64,000 nucleotides of DNA from Isoetes taiwanensis (GCA_021234155.1 JAJEKV010000008.1:4204085-4268084); one strand, 5' to 3'; shown: positions 1 to 12,079, numbered from the stretch's first letter. Numbers and translations: made by a program. Notes: generated by a model not told the origin, from the sequence alone.

Positions 1-1990
1 TTGTTGATGTCGTAGGCAGATCTCTTACTGGAACTATGCCACACCTTAATGGGTTGTGGGATCTGATGTTATCCACGCCGTGAAGGGCCGTGGAAGGTCT
101 CATGGCCACGTTCCCAAGTCATGAACTAGGTCAGGCAGAAAGGCCATGGGGCATGGGCCAAGCCCGTGTCCTAGAAAAATGGCTTCAAGAATCTTGGCAT
201 ATCTGAGCCATTGAACTTTAGTCAGCTACATCTTGGCCATGAAAGAAAAATGCTCTAAAAACATTTGTTCTGTTCAGGCAGAATGTGCAATCTTATTTTA
301 TCTGCTCTATATTTTGTTGCGACCATAGCTAGGGATAAAAAAATCAAGAAGCCAGGCATCTGCCCCAAAAATTAGTTGCCTGTGTGATGCTGGATATGGT
401 ATATCAGTTCATGATGTCGAAGTTTAGATGTCAGTGGCAACAGATAGTCGTAGTTATCACAGAAGAATCGGCTAAATCTCCACTGATATTGCATAATAAA
501 TTTGTAAGCTCTGTGTAGATCGGATGATCCTGAATGTGCTTTTGTTGCATCTATAATGCCCTAAAAAATCAGTGCATTTGATATTTGCAAATGTCTTATA
601 AGATCTGGCCATGATTGCTCAGCAGAAAAAATTTGCGAGCTGGGAGAAGAAGACGAACCATATGATTTTTTATTTTGAGTGTAGATGGAGGCTTGAAAAA
701 ATGCAGGCCCTTGTTGAAAAATAAATGAAAAACCGCAGAAACAGACAGCCATTCCTATGTTGGATATGACAAAAGATGACTGACAGTTCTAGCCGTTAAG
801 AGTAGATAAGACTTGGTAGAGCATTTACGAAGTTGTTCCTAACTTTAAGGAACTCGTGTATTTGTATTTCATTTTGATAATGAACGAGGATGATCGTTTC
901 TTTGTTGCTAGCGCTTTGAAAACTCTCGTATTCTAATATCCTAGATGTGTAGATGTTTTGGAAGATATAGCCCTGTATGGAAAAGCAAATTGGAGTTGTA
1001 TGTGTAGCAGATAAGCATGCTGAGGATGACGTCTCTGTATCGTTTGCTTGGCAAATAGATGGGAGCTAGCCGAAGTATTGGCCTTCTGTAAATAATCTGA
1101 ACAAGAAAACTTCATAAAAACTTTTGAGAATTGTAGATGTAAACGATGTAAGCATCTTTGCTGATCAGCTTGTCGGTATGTTTAGAATTGAAGACCCATA
1201 AGACATCTCCAACTCAAAATACAGGCCTGCTTGCTTAAGGTTACTTGAAGAACAGGGCTTTATTTCCATGAAAAATTGTATTGGGCAAAAACAATTTTGC
1301 TTGTGGCCAAATACCACAGGACGTATATGACGGAGAATAAGTCGATGAAGAATAAATGCCTTGCAATTGATGCAGGTCTGGAACCAAGAACATAGGGGTT
1401 TTAATAAACTCTGTGCAAATAGAGCCCCAAGCTCACAAAATAATGGTGCAAAAATACTTGGAAGTATCATTGGGCCTTTTCTGGTGTTTCTTGTTTGCCC
1501 AAGCAATGTTGGTGCCAAAAAAGTTTTTGGGCAAAAACTAGTTTTGCCCCATGTTCGGAGATGAGAATCTAAAAAAATGTCGATGTAGAACGAACTTTTT
1601 TTTTTTGGGGGAACCTTTGGAGATACTTGAAATAAAAAAAAAGAAATTGATCATGAGCCCAATTGATTTTTGGGGTTCTTAGCAGCAGCAGCAGCAGTCC
1701 ATGACTGTTGGATGCTACAAGAGGCCACAAATGCTCATGAATCAACCAAAATAAGGTGGGAAGAGACTCCAAGAACAAGAACAAAGCAAAGAACGAACAA
1801 AACTCAATCATGATATTGATGCTCCAAATGGAGATGCTCCAAAACGTGAGTGAAACCCTAAACAATGAGGAGGAATGCTCTCTCTCTAAATAGCAAAGCA
1901 AAATCCTAACCCTAACTGACATCTCACCTACCACAGATCTAGGCTAAATCTGGGCCATAGATCATGGGGTCCAATACATCTCCAGAGAAT
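1..1990. other. AT-rich intergenic DNA, no gene recognised
   Basis: Open frames here are short (up to about 120 codons), show no recognisable domain and no consistent splice structure. An AGC trinucleotide run lies at 1681-1697. I see nothing else that can be named. Confidence 0.6.
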
Positions 1991-1992
1991 AA

Positions 1993-2570
1993 ATTACTAA
2001 TCGCATATTTCTTATTAGCCAGAATGACTTTAGCTAAACTTGCTCTATATTAATCCCAAAACTTTCTGTGGTTTAGCTAAACTCTACATATTTTTCCTCT
2101 CATACTGTCTAGCATTTAGCTAAAGTAACCCAAACATCATCCCAAAAATTTCTATGATGTGGCCAATAGAAAATATTAAGCCAAATTACTATACTTTTTT
2201 TTCAATTGTTTTCACTTATTTTAGTCATTTCTTTGTGAAAACATTCTAAAATAATGCTAACTAGCAAAATCTATGGCTCAAATTAATTTATAATACTAAA
2301 CTAAACTACTAGTCATATATTTCTTATAAACTAGAATGGTATTAGCTAAACTAGCCCGAAATTCACTCTAAAAGTTTCTATGGTTTAGCTAAATAATACA
2401 AAATTTCACTCTCTTACTTTCCAGTGTTTGGCTAAAGAGCTTCAGGATTGGTGCAGTCCCGAGAAAAGTTAAGCTAAAATTATTATTTTTTTCCCAATTT
2501 TTTCCATTTACTTTAGCCAATTTTTTTTGAAAATGTGCTAAAAAATCACCAAATAGCTAAGTTTAGCCCT
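1993..2570. repeat. Diverged tandem duplication, about 290-bp unit
   Basis: Positions 1993-2285 and 2298-2570 share an ordered series of blocks: CATATTTCTTAT, AGAATG..TTAGCTAAACT, TTTCT(G/A)TGGTTTAGCTAAA, GTCTAGCATTTAGCTAAA versus CCAGTGTTTGGCTAAA, and a T-rich stretch followed by GAAAA(C)AT..CTAAAA. The copies are well diverged. TTTAGCTAAA recurs many times as a short inverted motif. No coding potential is seen. Confidence 0.6.
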
Positions 2571-2680
2571 TAAATTATTCCACGATATTCTCCACGTATT
2601 TTCCTTGTTTTCGAGTAGGTTTATGACAGTGTTGTTGCTGGGCATAATTTGGGAACTTATAAATGTTGAGAACTTGTGTA

Positions 2681-2946
2681 TTTGCGTATAGTAACTTTTG
2701 TGCCATTGGACATTTTGGGAAGTTTTGCATTTGCATAGAGTAACTTCTGGGCCATTGGATCATTTAAACCTCGATTGCAAGTGGCCATGTCTATGAGTTG
2801 TTGATGTTGTGTACTAAATCTCATATAGTCATTCTCTCTTCTATTCTATTCTTGCTGCTTCTATATGAATATGGATGTATTGTGGCCATGGGTGTTCATT
2901 CTATTCTATTCTTGATGCTTATATATGAATATGGATGTGTTGTGAA
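2681..2946. repeat. Two small tandem duplications
   Basis: 2681-2710 is repeated at 2730-2759 (TAACTTYTGKGCCATTGGA core, period 49). 2838-2884 is repeated at 2897-2946 (TTCTATTCTATTCTTG core followed by ATATGAATATGGATGT, period about 60). The 91-codon open frame over the second pair is repeat-derived and not a gene. Confidence 0.65.
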
Positions 2947-3905
2947 CAACACCATGGAACCCTTTGAAGGCATTGCATTTATTGCAGTTATTGCATTATT
3001 TAGTGTGACCTTAACTTGTTCATTGTGTGCTGCACCTTCGTCTACAGCTGCCTTATGTAGCACTTTTAATTAGAGCTTCCTTTAAAAGTACTTGAATTTT
3101 TAATTGTGTGTGCAAATAAAACATAAAATCTATGTTTATGACTCTTGCCAATTAAATATGAAACATTGCAAAAGATGAAAGATGGGCTTAATGGATTTTC
3201 TTAAAGATATGTATCCCATGTGTACCTACACAAAGCTTTGTTTTGAACCATTAACAAAAAGGATGCTGCAAAATAATGGTATCTTTGGCAGAATAGTAAA
3301 GAACTTATAACACAACAATTACCATACCTATATGCATATGCAAGCTTCCCCAGAAGCTACACACTCCACTAATTGTCACTTCTCAACAACTACAACATAC
3401 TGCTTTAGCGACTGTAAATCTTTTTTTTCTTTTTAATGTGCTCGCTTTGCTATTAGGCACTGGTTTTCTAGCTGGAGTTGAATTTCAGTCTGAAATTTAG
3501 ATTAAGGTTATACACACAATTCCTTTTCCTCTTCCGCTTTTAAAAATGATGGCATAAATATTTAAATTGACAGTTTCTTTTCCTCTTCCACTTGTGAATA
3601 CAATAGCATAAATATCTAAGTTGTCGACATGTCATCTCAGTTCATCTTAATTACATTTTAATTAGTTAACAATGATATACAATCCAACCACAAATTCTAA
3701 TTTATTCCATGAAATATTGCTTGGGTATATCATAAAAACGTCAAAATATATGCATGATTAAATACTGATCAAAAAGTGGATTAACTACAAAGTCTGAAAA
3801 TGTCAAACAAACTCTCTGTTTGGCCAACTATTACGAAACATCAAGTACATAGATAGACATTTCTTGTTCTTACCCTTTCCAACATTTTTTCCTTACTAAA
3901 GAACT
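2947..3905. other. AT-rich DNA without a recognised gene
   Basis: No open frame of note, no structured RNA and no clear repeat is seen between the small duplications and the transposon that begins at 3915. Confidence 0.55.
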
Positions 3906-3914
3906 ATTCCATAG
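3906..3914 (+). repeat. Left 9-bp target-site duplication ATTCCATAG
   Basis: ATTCCATAG stands immediately outside the left inverted repeat and occurs again, identical and in the same orientation, immediately outside the right inverted repeat at 6257-6265. A direct flanking repeat of this size is the footprint of transposon insertion. Confidence 0.8.
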
Positions 3915-3954
3915 CGGTGCATTTATTGGCTCCCGATTTGGACTTGGATTCCAG

Positions 3955-4300
3955 GGGGTATTAGACTCGTGGAATAGGGGGTATTAGACTCGTGGTTTCG
4001 GCATGCACACTTATTCCATAAGTCGAATACCCCCAATTTTGGATTGATATTAGGCAAGTCAAATACCTCCCATTCCTTCGCCAGACCTCCTGTCCCTAAA
4101 AAGGGGGTATTAGACTCGTCTAAACTCACACCTACATTAGACAAGTGGAATACCCAGGGGGGTATTAGGCTCATCTAAACCTAGGCATGCATTGTGCAAG
4201 TCGAATACCCCCCACTTATACTACAAGTCGAATACCCTTGCTTATCCCACAAGTCGAATACCCCTTGCTTATTCTACAAGTCGAATACCCCCCCTTATTG
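3955..4300. repeat. Left subterminal array of TATTCGACTTG motifs
   Basis: At least nine copies of GGGGTATT(A/C)GACT(C/T)G or its complement CAAGTCGAATACCCC lie in both orientations. The regular spacing near 4195-4300 (CAAGTCGAATACCCC about every 25 bases) makes a small minisatellite. Subterminal motif arrays are common transposase-binding sites in TIR transposons; that role is inferred. Confidence 0.7.
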
Positions 4301-5994
4301 TTTATAATTCTGCACCCCCTGTCACTAGAATTGATCTACCAAATACACCATCCATTGGCTAGATCTATCCAAACAAAACTTATAATAAGCTGTTTGCAGA
4401 TATAGATGCCAACCAAATAACGACATAGCCACACATTTCCTGCCTGTGTTTGCGGACAGCTATCTCAACTAAACATCTTTCAGCCACTCTCCAAGTTAGA
4501 AATGAATGCAGTATTATGTGAAGGTGAAGAACTTTTATAAAAGGAGCTTTCCAAATTGAGACCAATTCCTTAGTACTTATGCATTCTATTACAATTTACA
4601 ACCAATCAGACCTTGAAATCTAAACCGGGACGTCACTTAAGTATGCATAGAAACTTTCTAACAATCAACGTAAATTGTATATGCATCGCTCTTGTCTCCA
4701 AATATTAGAGCCGTAGGTACTTCAAGCTTCTGAAGTGAAATTACCTGTTAGAACAATAATTCAAGGTTGAAGGCCCTGAAAAGTGTTTTTTGTGCTTTGA
4801 ACTCCTGGAAGAATCACTACATTTCTTGCTTCTCCTTATAATTGTCTGGAAACAAGGCCGTTGTTGTAAAGAGAGACGAATTACAAAGCCTTTTCGCAAT
4901 TACGCCCAGAAGGTTTGCTGTAGATGTTTATAAGATTTTGGCCAAAGGTTGGGTTGGGTGATTATCTTTTTTTCTTTGTTTACTTTGTTTTTTATTAGGT
5001 GTAAGTTCGAAGGTTTATTTTAGAGAGTCACATGGGCTTCCTTTGCATCTGTCAGACCCAAGTGCCCAAGGATTCTCTAATCCGGCATCCTTCAGACCCA
5101 AACTTGCCAAGGATTCTCTAATCCGGCTACCTCTGGCAGCGAGCGGTGTTGTGGCAAGTCTAGGTTTTTTGGCTGCCCTTTGAGCTCGGTTCCAGCAAAC
5201 ACTGCGAGCAATTTGGGTCGCTAATGGTGGGTCGCAGGTTGGTTGAAATATTTGGCAGAAATGGCTTCTCATAGTCTTTGTTAGAAGTTTTTTCCACGTC
5301 TCTGGGGTTTTGTGATTCAAAAGTGGAGCTTTTGAATAAAGATGTTGTGCATGTGTAGCGGATGCTATCTACTGCCGTGCCCTTGTTTGTGCTTAAAACC
5401 TTCTTTATGCTGCCCGAGCAAAAAAGAATCGATCATTCAAGTTTCGCTCCTCTTCCATTTTGTTCATCCTTGGAAATTTGCATGCATCCATACATTTGTT
5501 GTCGCCTTTGGCTGTAGGCGCCAGCGATATGATTTAGGCTGCGGCGTGCTTCGTTAGGAGCTCATCGAGTTCGAGACTCTAGCTTCATCGAACCAGGTTG
5601 TGCATGTATTAAGCACATTTTGGTCTATTCCATTGTTTATATATGACAATTCAATGGTTTTATCAATGGTTACAACTTTTAAAAAATACAAAAGGTTACA
5701 CTTAGCGATAAAGTGACACTTACCATATGGGTCACGAGAAACACTGTTTTGGCGGCAAAAGGACTAGCGCCCACCAAAATTAACACCAATCCCTTCTTCA
5801 AGAGTCTAGATCTAGAACAAAGCGGTAAAATCGAACGACCCATACGGATTTGCCCCCAAGAACACGCTTAAGCGGCCAAATGGGAATGGGATAGAAGAAT
5901 GCTGCTGGAAGGCAAGCAAAAGGGTGCCTGCTTGCGTTCAAGATGGCGGGAAGGGAAGCTTCTGCTTGTAGCCTGGCTTTGAGTGTTAAACCAG

Positions 5995-6212
5995 AGTATT
6001 CGACCTGCATGTCAAACCAGATTATTCGACCTGCAGATTAAAAGGGCGTATTCGACCTGCAGATTAAAAGGGCGTATTCGGTTCCGCAGTGCGGTGATTG
6101 ATTTGGCGGGCGAATACCCCCTGCCGGATTTCTTTATCGGATCGGATGCGGTTTGGATCAAAGCGAGGGGCTTATTAGACCTGCGCAGGTCAAAAGCAGT
6201 ATTCGATGTAGG
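5995..6212. repeat. Right subterminal array of TATTCGACCTGC motifs
   Basis: GTATTCGACCTGC and close variants occur five or more times, three of them in a 30-base tandem register at about 6000-6085 (CTGCAGATTAAAAGGGCGTA between copies). The motif is a variant of the one in the left array, with CCTGC replacing CTTG/CTCG. Confidence 0.7.
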
Positions 6213-6256
6213 GTTTTCTGGAATCCAAGTCCAATTCTGGAGCCAATATTTCCTTC

Positions 6257-6265
6257 ATTCCATAG
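6257..6265 (+). repeat. Right 9-bp target-site duplication ATTCCATAG
   Basis: Identical to 3906-3914 and directly adjoining the right inverted repeat. Confidence 0.8.
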
Positions 6266-7930
6266 TGAAGTAACTTCTTTAGAGTTGTGTGATCCTACTA
6301 TTTGTTCTTGCTACAAACTTCAACAATTTTTGGATGCTCTAAATTTAAGCCATTTTCTTAGAAAGAAATCGCTTCAACAACAGCTTCAATAAACATCATC
6401 TCCCTGCAAATATTGAAAGTCCTATCAGTAAATACCATTTAAAACACAATCTTTAGAAGACAAATGCAAGCTTGAGAACGCTTTCCCCTAAAACAATATA
6501 TTCCAATATTCTCCAGCCAAGCGACTCCAAAAGCTCCTAGGAACACTAAGATCAACAGTTGATCTAATATGGACTCGAACTTATTGAGATGGCACTTAAA
6601 AACTTGTCTACAAATCTACTCTATTCCATTGGCACATCATAACTTTGTGCAAACCACAGTTATAATATGACATTCAAAACTGTATCCCCTCCAGGAGATA
6701 CATGTGGAAATCAATCTTTCAATAATGATGTGCTAGACACTTGTCTTCAATAGCCAATCTAAGGGTGGAAATTGAATCATTCCTTCATGCCACCCATTGA
6801 ATACATGACCAATGTTGCATTCATAGGTAAGCTGTTATGACAAAATGATTTCATACGTATGTGGAGAGCAAAGAAGTGCATTTCTGACAATGACGTTTCC
6901 TTCCCAGACTCACCTGGTCCCTCAGAAGGAGAGATTCCAATCATCAGCTGCCATCAGTGCCCTTACTTACTATCAGACAAACCTAGCCTGTAGTTCAAGT
7001 CTGCAAGCCATTTTATACGGCTGCAATGGCAGGTTGAGAATCAGTACTTGGACACTAATTTCAGCATTTTTTACCCGGTCTTTAATCTCTGTGCTTGATG
7101 CTGGCAATGGGGACAAGCAGAGGCTGACATTCAACCTAGATTGGTGCATAAATAATCGTTGGCATAGCTGCATTTACATTTTCTTTTGAAGCAACCTGAT
7201 TTACCATATTCACCTATTCCTATATTACAAAAAATAACTGCATGTGCGCAGGCTTCAGATTCAAAGGTTCTGCTCCATGCATTTCCCAGTGCTTTTGAGC
7301 CAGCATCTGAACTGGTTCTTCAAAAAAGCTGTAGCTTGAACTTCTTGTAACTGGGTTCATTTGAAGAACAGACTGTGTCAATCTTTTTGTGACTTCTTGG
7401 CCTATTGGATTGCTCTATTTCAAGATTATTTGCATTACCTACTGCTTCAAATATATCATTTGGAATCCAAGATCCTTCTTTTGCTCATTTGAGCCCACAA
7501 GCAGGGCTCTTATTTAGATCAATCCTTGCTGCCATGTCTTCTATAGCTACAGGTCGGGCTGTCCTTTTGCTTCCTATTTGTGCAGAAATGAAGAACTGAA
7601 AGTGGATTCATCAGATTTGCAAGCGGATTGAAGAAATGAAGAAAGGCGATTGAACTGAAAGCAGATTAGTATGAAAAAGATGGAACCCAATATTAAATTG
7701 ATCACAAGGAGGGAAGATTTCTGGTCAGTAATTATCTACGGCGTGAATATCCCATCCTTTAAAGGCACTTGCATCACTGGCATATTCCCACACCCCATCA
7801 TCATGACCAATGCCTAACCAAGTATGCGGGTAATAAAGTAATTTGTATCTGTTACCACTGTTATTTTAGCTTTAGCACAAAAGAAATCTCAATGAGATGT
7901 GTATATGTTCTCCCTCTCAAAAATGTAAGT
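6266..7930. other. No recognisable gene
   Basis: Several 60-115-codon frames exist on both strands but none carries a recognisable domain or a conserved continuation in a neighbouring frame. No tandem array or structured element is seen. Confidence 0.5.
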
Positions 7931-7938
7931 TGGCCTAG

Positions 7939-9070
7939 TTAAAGGCGGCTCCCTTTTATCTGGGCACTAGCCTTGCAATAATGGGACACTTCTCTTACTC
8001 TTAGTTGATGAAATGGCACTAGAAGTAGAAAACTCCCTAGATGGGGAGTTGCGGTTCTGATTACCAAAGCAAATGCGAGAAAAGCCATAAAGAGAGAGAT
8101 AGTTGGCATTGAGGAGGGAAGAGGTGGAAGGGAGGAGTCTTCTCCATTAAGAGCAAGGCAACATCGTCTAGAGCTTGGTCTCAATTCTGCATCGGGATGG
8201 GCAGCCAACAGACCAAGAGACAATACTACAACCATTTCTTCATGGTTGTAGTTGTCCCCAAGACGAGGATCAACAACCTGCACCAACTCATTCCTTTGGT
8301 GGGCTTGCCAAACCCATTCTAACAAATAAGTATGACCGCCTTTATCTGATATAAGCGGCCTTCCACAACCGACCTCAATAGAAGTATTCCAAAGCTGAAA
8401 ATGTCGGACTTCTCATTTGCCCTGCCGGTTAAAGCCAATTAGACGGTGCCATGTAGCTGGTGTGCACACTGGTGTGCTGCACAGGTCATTGTTTCACGGA
8501 ACTTGGTATCTCCAGGAGCTTTGCTAAACCAAAATCTCCCAAATGGGGCACAAATTTGGCATCAATAAAACATTAGCAGCTTTGATATCCGGTGCACTAT
8601 TTCGCTCCCATCCTCCATGTAGAAAGGCCAATCCTTCAGCCACACCTTTCACAATTTCATACCTATTACTCCATGGCAAAAACTTATCTTAGAAAATAAA
8701 TAATGATCTAAACTCCCATTCTCCATATAGTCATATGCCAAGAGCAACTTGTTGGCATGATGACACCATCCCCTCAAACCCACCCGGGTTCTTGTGTTTG
8801 AGCCTCCCTATAACATCAAGTCTGCCGGGGAATTGACCTTGGACATCTTCGACATAACCTTAATAGCCAACAAGGATCCATTGGCCAATACCCTTTATAG
8901 ACCTTTCCAAAACCCCTCGCCCGAGTACCTCCTCTTCACTAAATCATTTAGTAGCAGACGAGCTTCGGAATAGCTGAATCTCCACGGTGATTGCTGCAGC
9001 TTTGCCTCCTATTCATAAAAGGTGCCCCTTTCTTTTCAGCTTGAAGTATATCCGGCCTATAATTGAAGCT
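7939..9070 (-). pseudogene. Receptor-like kinase domain, decayed
   Basis: Reading the minus strand from about 9070 down, the parts of a serine/threonine receptor kinase appear in order across shifting frames: a juxtamembrane WRFSYSEARLAT-like start (about 8960), FGKVYKG of the glycine loop (about 8905), an LLLAYDYMENGSLDH hinge (about 8735), DIKAANVLL of the catalytic loop (about 8575), LGDFGLAK of the Mg-binding loop (about 8525), KSDIFSFGILLL (about 8400) and a clean C-lobe end EWVWQAHQRNELVQVVDPRLG to HPDAELRPS (8325-8170). The order and wording fit lectin-type plant receptor kinases. Single-base losses break the frame at the HRD motif and again just after DIKAANVLL, and a stop lies before the C-lobe. 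In family terms it would phosphorylate on Ser/Thr at the plasma membrane; here it cannot make an intact kinase unless the indels are sequence errors. Confidence 0.75.
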
Positions 9071-9329
9071 ACAACTAAGGTAATCCTTTGCACCTACTAA
9101 TGTGAGGATGATAATAAGCCATTTAGAACTAGAATTAGGAGGAAGTCGAAGGATTTGCTATCTTCATACCGGATACTAGATCTTGAGCATAATGTTCCTT
9201 TCATGCGAGATATAGTAATAGGTCTTAAACTTACGTAAGTATGAAGGTCATATTGCCATTGAGGTATGTGACATCGATGGTATAAGGTTTTCATATCCAT
9301 CCCCTGTTCACTTCTACCGGGTCATATGT

Positions 9330-10270
9330 AGAATTATCAAAGGCGAATCACGTGGCGAGTGGAAGCAAAAGGTTTAGGTAGGCATCCATCAAACACGAAA
9401 ACATTTAAATAATGTGACGGGAAAAACTTACTCGGGGAGTCCCCAACATTGAAGCTAATGTTTGCACCCCAATCGGGATAATTAATGCCTTTAGACCATC
9501 CACGATTCCCCCTCACGGTGTAGGTTGTCAAATTTTGGTCCCCATCTTGTGCACACACACGGTAAAGGCTGGGATGAAAACTCAAGCGAAGACCAAGATA
9601 AATTTTTGACATAATCGGCATTGAGTTTTCTCTACTATAACTTTTCACAAACATGTCGTTCCACAAGGAGACCAATGCGTATTTGTCATCATATCTGGTC
9701 TAGCAGATGTTAATATCAACAATAAGAGAAGAGTTGGGTTGCCGACTACTTGATGCCGTTTTCCGCCAATCCAAGTGTTTATATCAAATCTAATAGCAGA
9801 GAATCCATCTTTATTAACCTGAACATACTCTAAATACCATTCGGGTTTGTTGCGATGTTATCATGGGAGACGGATAACCCACAAATACTACCCGCATGTT
9901 CCTTCCGTATCAAAGTCATTTACACGGCATCTCGAAGTCATCCTATTTGGTATTCTTGAGATTTGCGAAAAGAACCGGCTGCCAAAGGCGATTATAAAAT
10001 GTAACATTTACATGTGCATCGATTACACTGAATTTTCACGGCATGAGGTGCTGGTTCGATCTTGTAATTGCATTGCCCTGTAAAAAAATCAATAAGTGTA
10101 AAATACGGGATGAAAACATAGGTTTTCGGGTAAGATCTACTTACATAAGCAAGCAGAGGCGAAACGTAAGCGGGATAAAGAAGAATAGCTTCATCATACG
10201 CTTGCGAGCCCTCCTTCCAATCATGCGCGGAATATTTGCTCGAAGCATTACATAGCGGGGCCAGGCCCAC
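9330..10270 (-). pseudogene. Possible extracellular part of the same receptor kinase
   Basis: Upstream of the kinase on the same strand are broken frames: a 112-codon frame at 9337-9675 with GWSKGINYPDWG and FNVGDS, then fragments such as GFSAIRFDINTWIGG (about 9790) and LWQPVLFANLKN (about 9960), and a splice-like TTTTTTACAG|GG at about 10080. Position suggests the ectodomain of the kinase to the left. The GW..NYPDW..FNVGD pattern is reminiscent of a phytocyanin, while the NSMPIMSKIYLGL stretch is loosely like the end of an L-type lectin. Neither call is secure; an independent gene fragment is equally possible. Confidence 0.35.
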
Positions 10271-10279
10271 CCACGGCTG

Positions 10280-11334
10280 TTTAAAATCGGTTAAAAAAAG
10301 TTTGGGGCCCTAAGAAATTGAAAAAAGGGCAAACTTATAGGTGGTACAATTTAAGCCACTTTATAGGTCGATCAAACACAATAAGGCGCCATGTCACTTG
10401 CAACAATAGCGAGGGGACGATTAAAGCGCCAATCAAGTAGTATCCACCGCGGCATCCACCAGGGTAAGCAGGGGAAAGCTGTCCCAAGCGGCTTACCCTA
10501 GTATTTAAAAGCGATATTTGGGTAAACAGGTTGAGAGAAGAAAAATGAGGGACGACTCTGGCCATTCTGGTGCTCATTATCGGCTCAGGCTAATTCCGTC
10601 GCACCATCTCCATCTCCGGCGCCATCTCAGTCTTATAAGCGCAATATTGAAAGCGGTACAAGATTGTGTAGAGTTCATCTGCACATGAAATGAAAAAAGC
10701 GGCCAAGGCATCTTTGTTCTAATCGGCCCGGCATTGCGCCAAAATGAGCCTTCTTGTCTATGTGATCTTGTTGCACTAGCTAAGGAGTACCCTTACTACG
10801 TTAGCGAGCATATACCATCTTTGGTAGCTGCTTTAGCTTCGACGCATCCTATTACTATAGTTTGCGGCGGTATGTCCATGTCTTAGCCTAGTATATTTCA
10901 AGCCTGGTTTTCGAAAGTGAGCGATCAAAATACTACATTCTAATCTTTAATGCTAATTTCATCCTCTATACATTCATCCCCTATAGTGAATGATAAAAAT
11001 ACATTCAATTCTTTAATGCTAATTTCATACCTATGTTAATCTTGCAGGTGCTTCTGCTCCTCCCTCCACCCCTAGCAACATGGGATACTCAACTATTGCA
11101 CCTGCCCCATTCTTGATTATATTTCATACAAGATCATATTCCACAAATAAGTCATGCATAATTTGCCATCGCGTGTCATGCTCCACCGGCTAATGAGTAT
11201 TACCAGATTTTGTATAGAAACTCCAAAATTCTTACCAGATTTTCTTTACGACAAGCGAAAACTCGAAACAGAGAATAAAAATTTCAACAAAAATGTAAGG
11301 AGACTAATGTCCTTTCTTTTTATGCATGTCTGGT
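10280..11334. other. No recognisable gene
   Basis: Unremarkable sequence with frames of 80 codons or less. A short direct repeat (CATTCTAATCTTTAATGCTAATTTCAT-like) lies at about 10935-10970 and 10995-11030; nothing else is seen. Confidence 0.5.
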
Positions 11335-11970
11335 AGCATGTTTGAGCCAAGTCTCATGTTTGAGTCTATGTGGCATGTTTGAGTCTCTATATGTTTGAGC
11401 CGAGCGACATGTTCCCATGGTAATGTTGACGTTTTGAGTCCACTGAAAGAGCCAATTCACAGTTCTAGAATAGGGGAGATGCTCATCCGTCGCTAGAGCC
11501 TTCAAAGAGGACTTTTGAGGCAAGCTAATTTCGAGGGCTTTTAAAGATCCTTCTTCTGACGTCCACACCCTCCCTTTAGGGTATTTGCGCCAAGTATGTT
11601 CTAAGGATATTTACGATAAGCATGTTCCAAGTATGTTGCAGCAAGGCCCTGGTCGAATCTGACTACGATATGGCCTCCGAAACGTAACCCTGTGTGTTGA
11701 TAAGTTCTTGAAGGGTTTATGTTTTAGAGGTCGATTTTTGATCATTTGCATTGGAGACATGGCTGAGAAGTTGCAGTTCAAAACGCAGAGTAGTGAGAAC
11801 TGACGGAATGGAGTTTGGATCTATTCTCTTCCCGATGTGGCAATTAGAAGTCAAGAGCCGCTTTTGCAGTAGCAAGATATTGTTTTGGATCATTCTGGAT
11901 GGCCGATGGATCCAAACTCCATTGTTTCAGTTGCCATGGCTCTATATACATGCGTAGAGATGGTGTTGCA
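11335..11970 (-). repeat. Repeat family copy 1, with short minisatellite tail
   Basis: Read on the minus strand from 11970, this matches the + strand at 14590-15035 in the same order: GGCAACTGAAA.AATG, GAGTTTGGATC, ATCGGCCATCC, CTTGCTACTGCAAAAG, TTGACTTCTAATTGCCAC, TCGACCTC, TTTCGGAGGC.ATATC, CAGATTCGAC, CAGAAG..GGA, and GAACTGTGAATTGGCT. It ends in several GGCATGTTTGAGCC units at 11335-11420. No protein is recognised. It may be an LTR or the end of a larger element. Confidence 0.7.
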
Positions 11971-12006
11971 GGTTATCCATGAAAGCGACCGCGTTTTGAC
12001 CTTGGC

Positions 12007-12044
12007 GTAAACCCTATGAGAACCTAGTAACTCATAGGGTTTAC
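12007..12044. repeat. Perfect 14-bp stem, 10-base loop palindrome
   Basis: GTAAACCCTATGAG (12007-12020) is followed after AACCTAGTAA by its exact complement CTCATAGGGTTTAC (12031-12044). It sits between the inverted family copies 1 and 2 and reuses their AACCTAG..GGGTTTA words, so it may mark the inversion junction. Confidence 0.75.
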
Positions 12045-12079
12045 ATTTGGAAGTCGAGACATGGTGGTTTGCATGAATA

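Larger units (their letters stand above)
3915..6256. mobile_element. 2.34-kb non-autonomous TIR DNA transposon
   Basis: The left end (3915-3954) and the reverse complement of the right end (6215-6256) share ATTGGCTCC(C/A)GA(T/A)TTGGACTTGGATTCCAG almost base for base; the outermost ten bases are less alike. The element is bounded by the perfect 9-bp duplication ATTCCATAG. Nine-base target duplications are typical of Mutator-like elements, so a MULE relation is possible, but no transposase frame is present. Inside both ends are arrays of a TATTCGACTTG / TATTAGACTCG motif. A 40-bp duplication lies at 5053-5131 (CCAAGGATTCTCTAATCCGG twice). No captured gene is recognised. A similar terminus occurs alone at 52491-52533, so this is a family. 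Confidence 0.8.

Noticed and set aside
1569-1934. 121-codon minus-strand frame rich in Leu and Phe
   Set aside because: Low-complexity, no family resemblance, and it crosses a homopolymer T run and an AGC repeat.
2798-3073. 91-codon hydrophobic frame resembling a membrane peptide
   Set aside because: Its two hydrophobic halves are the two copies of a small tandem duplication, so the frame is repeat-made.
5500-5600. Possible tRNA-like B box GAGTTCGAGACTC
   Set aside because: No A box at the right distance and no cloverleaf pairing could be made out; a chance match is likely.
10030-10080. GCTGGTTCGATCTTG resembling a pol III B box
   Set aside because: No A box or acceptor stem, and the region is more simply read as part of the decayed receptor kinase.
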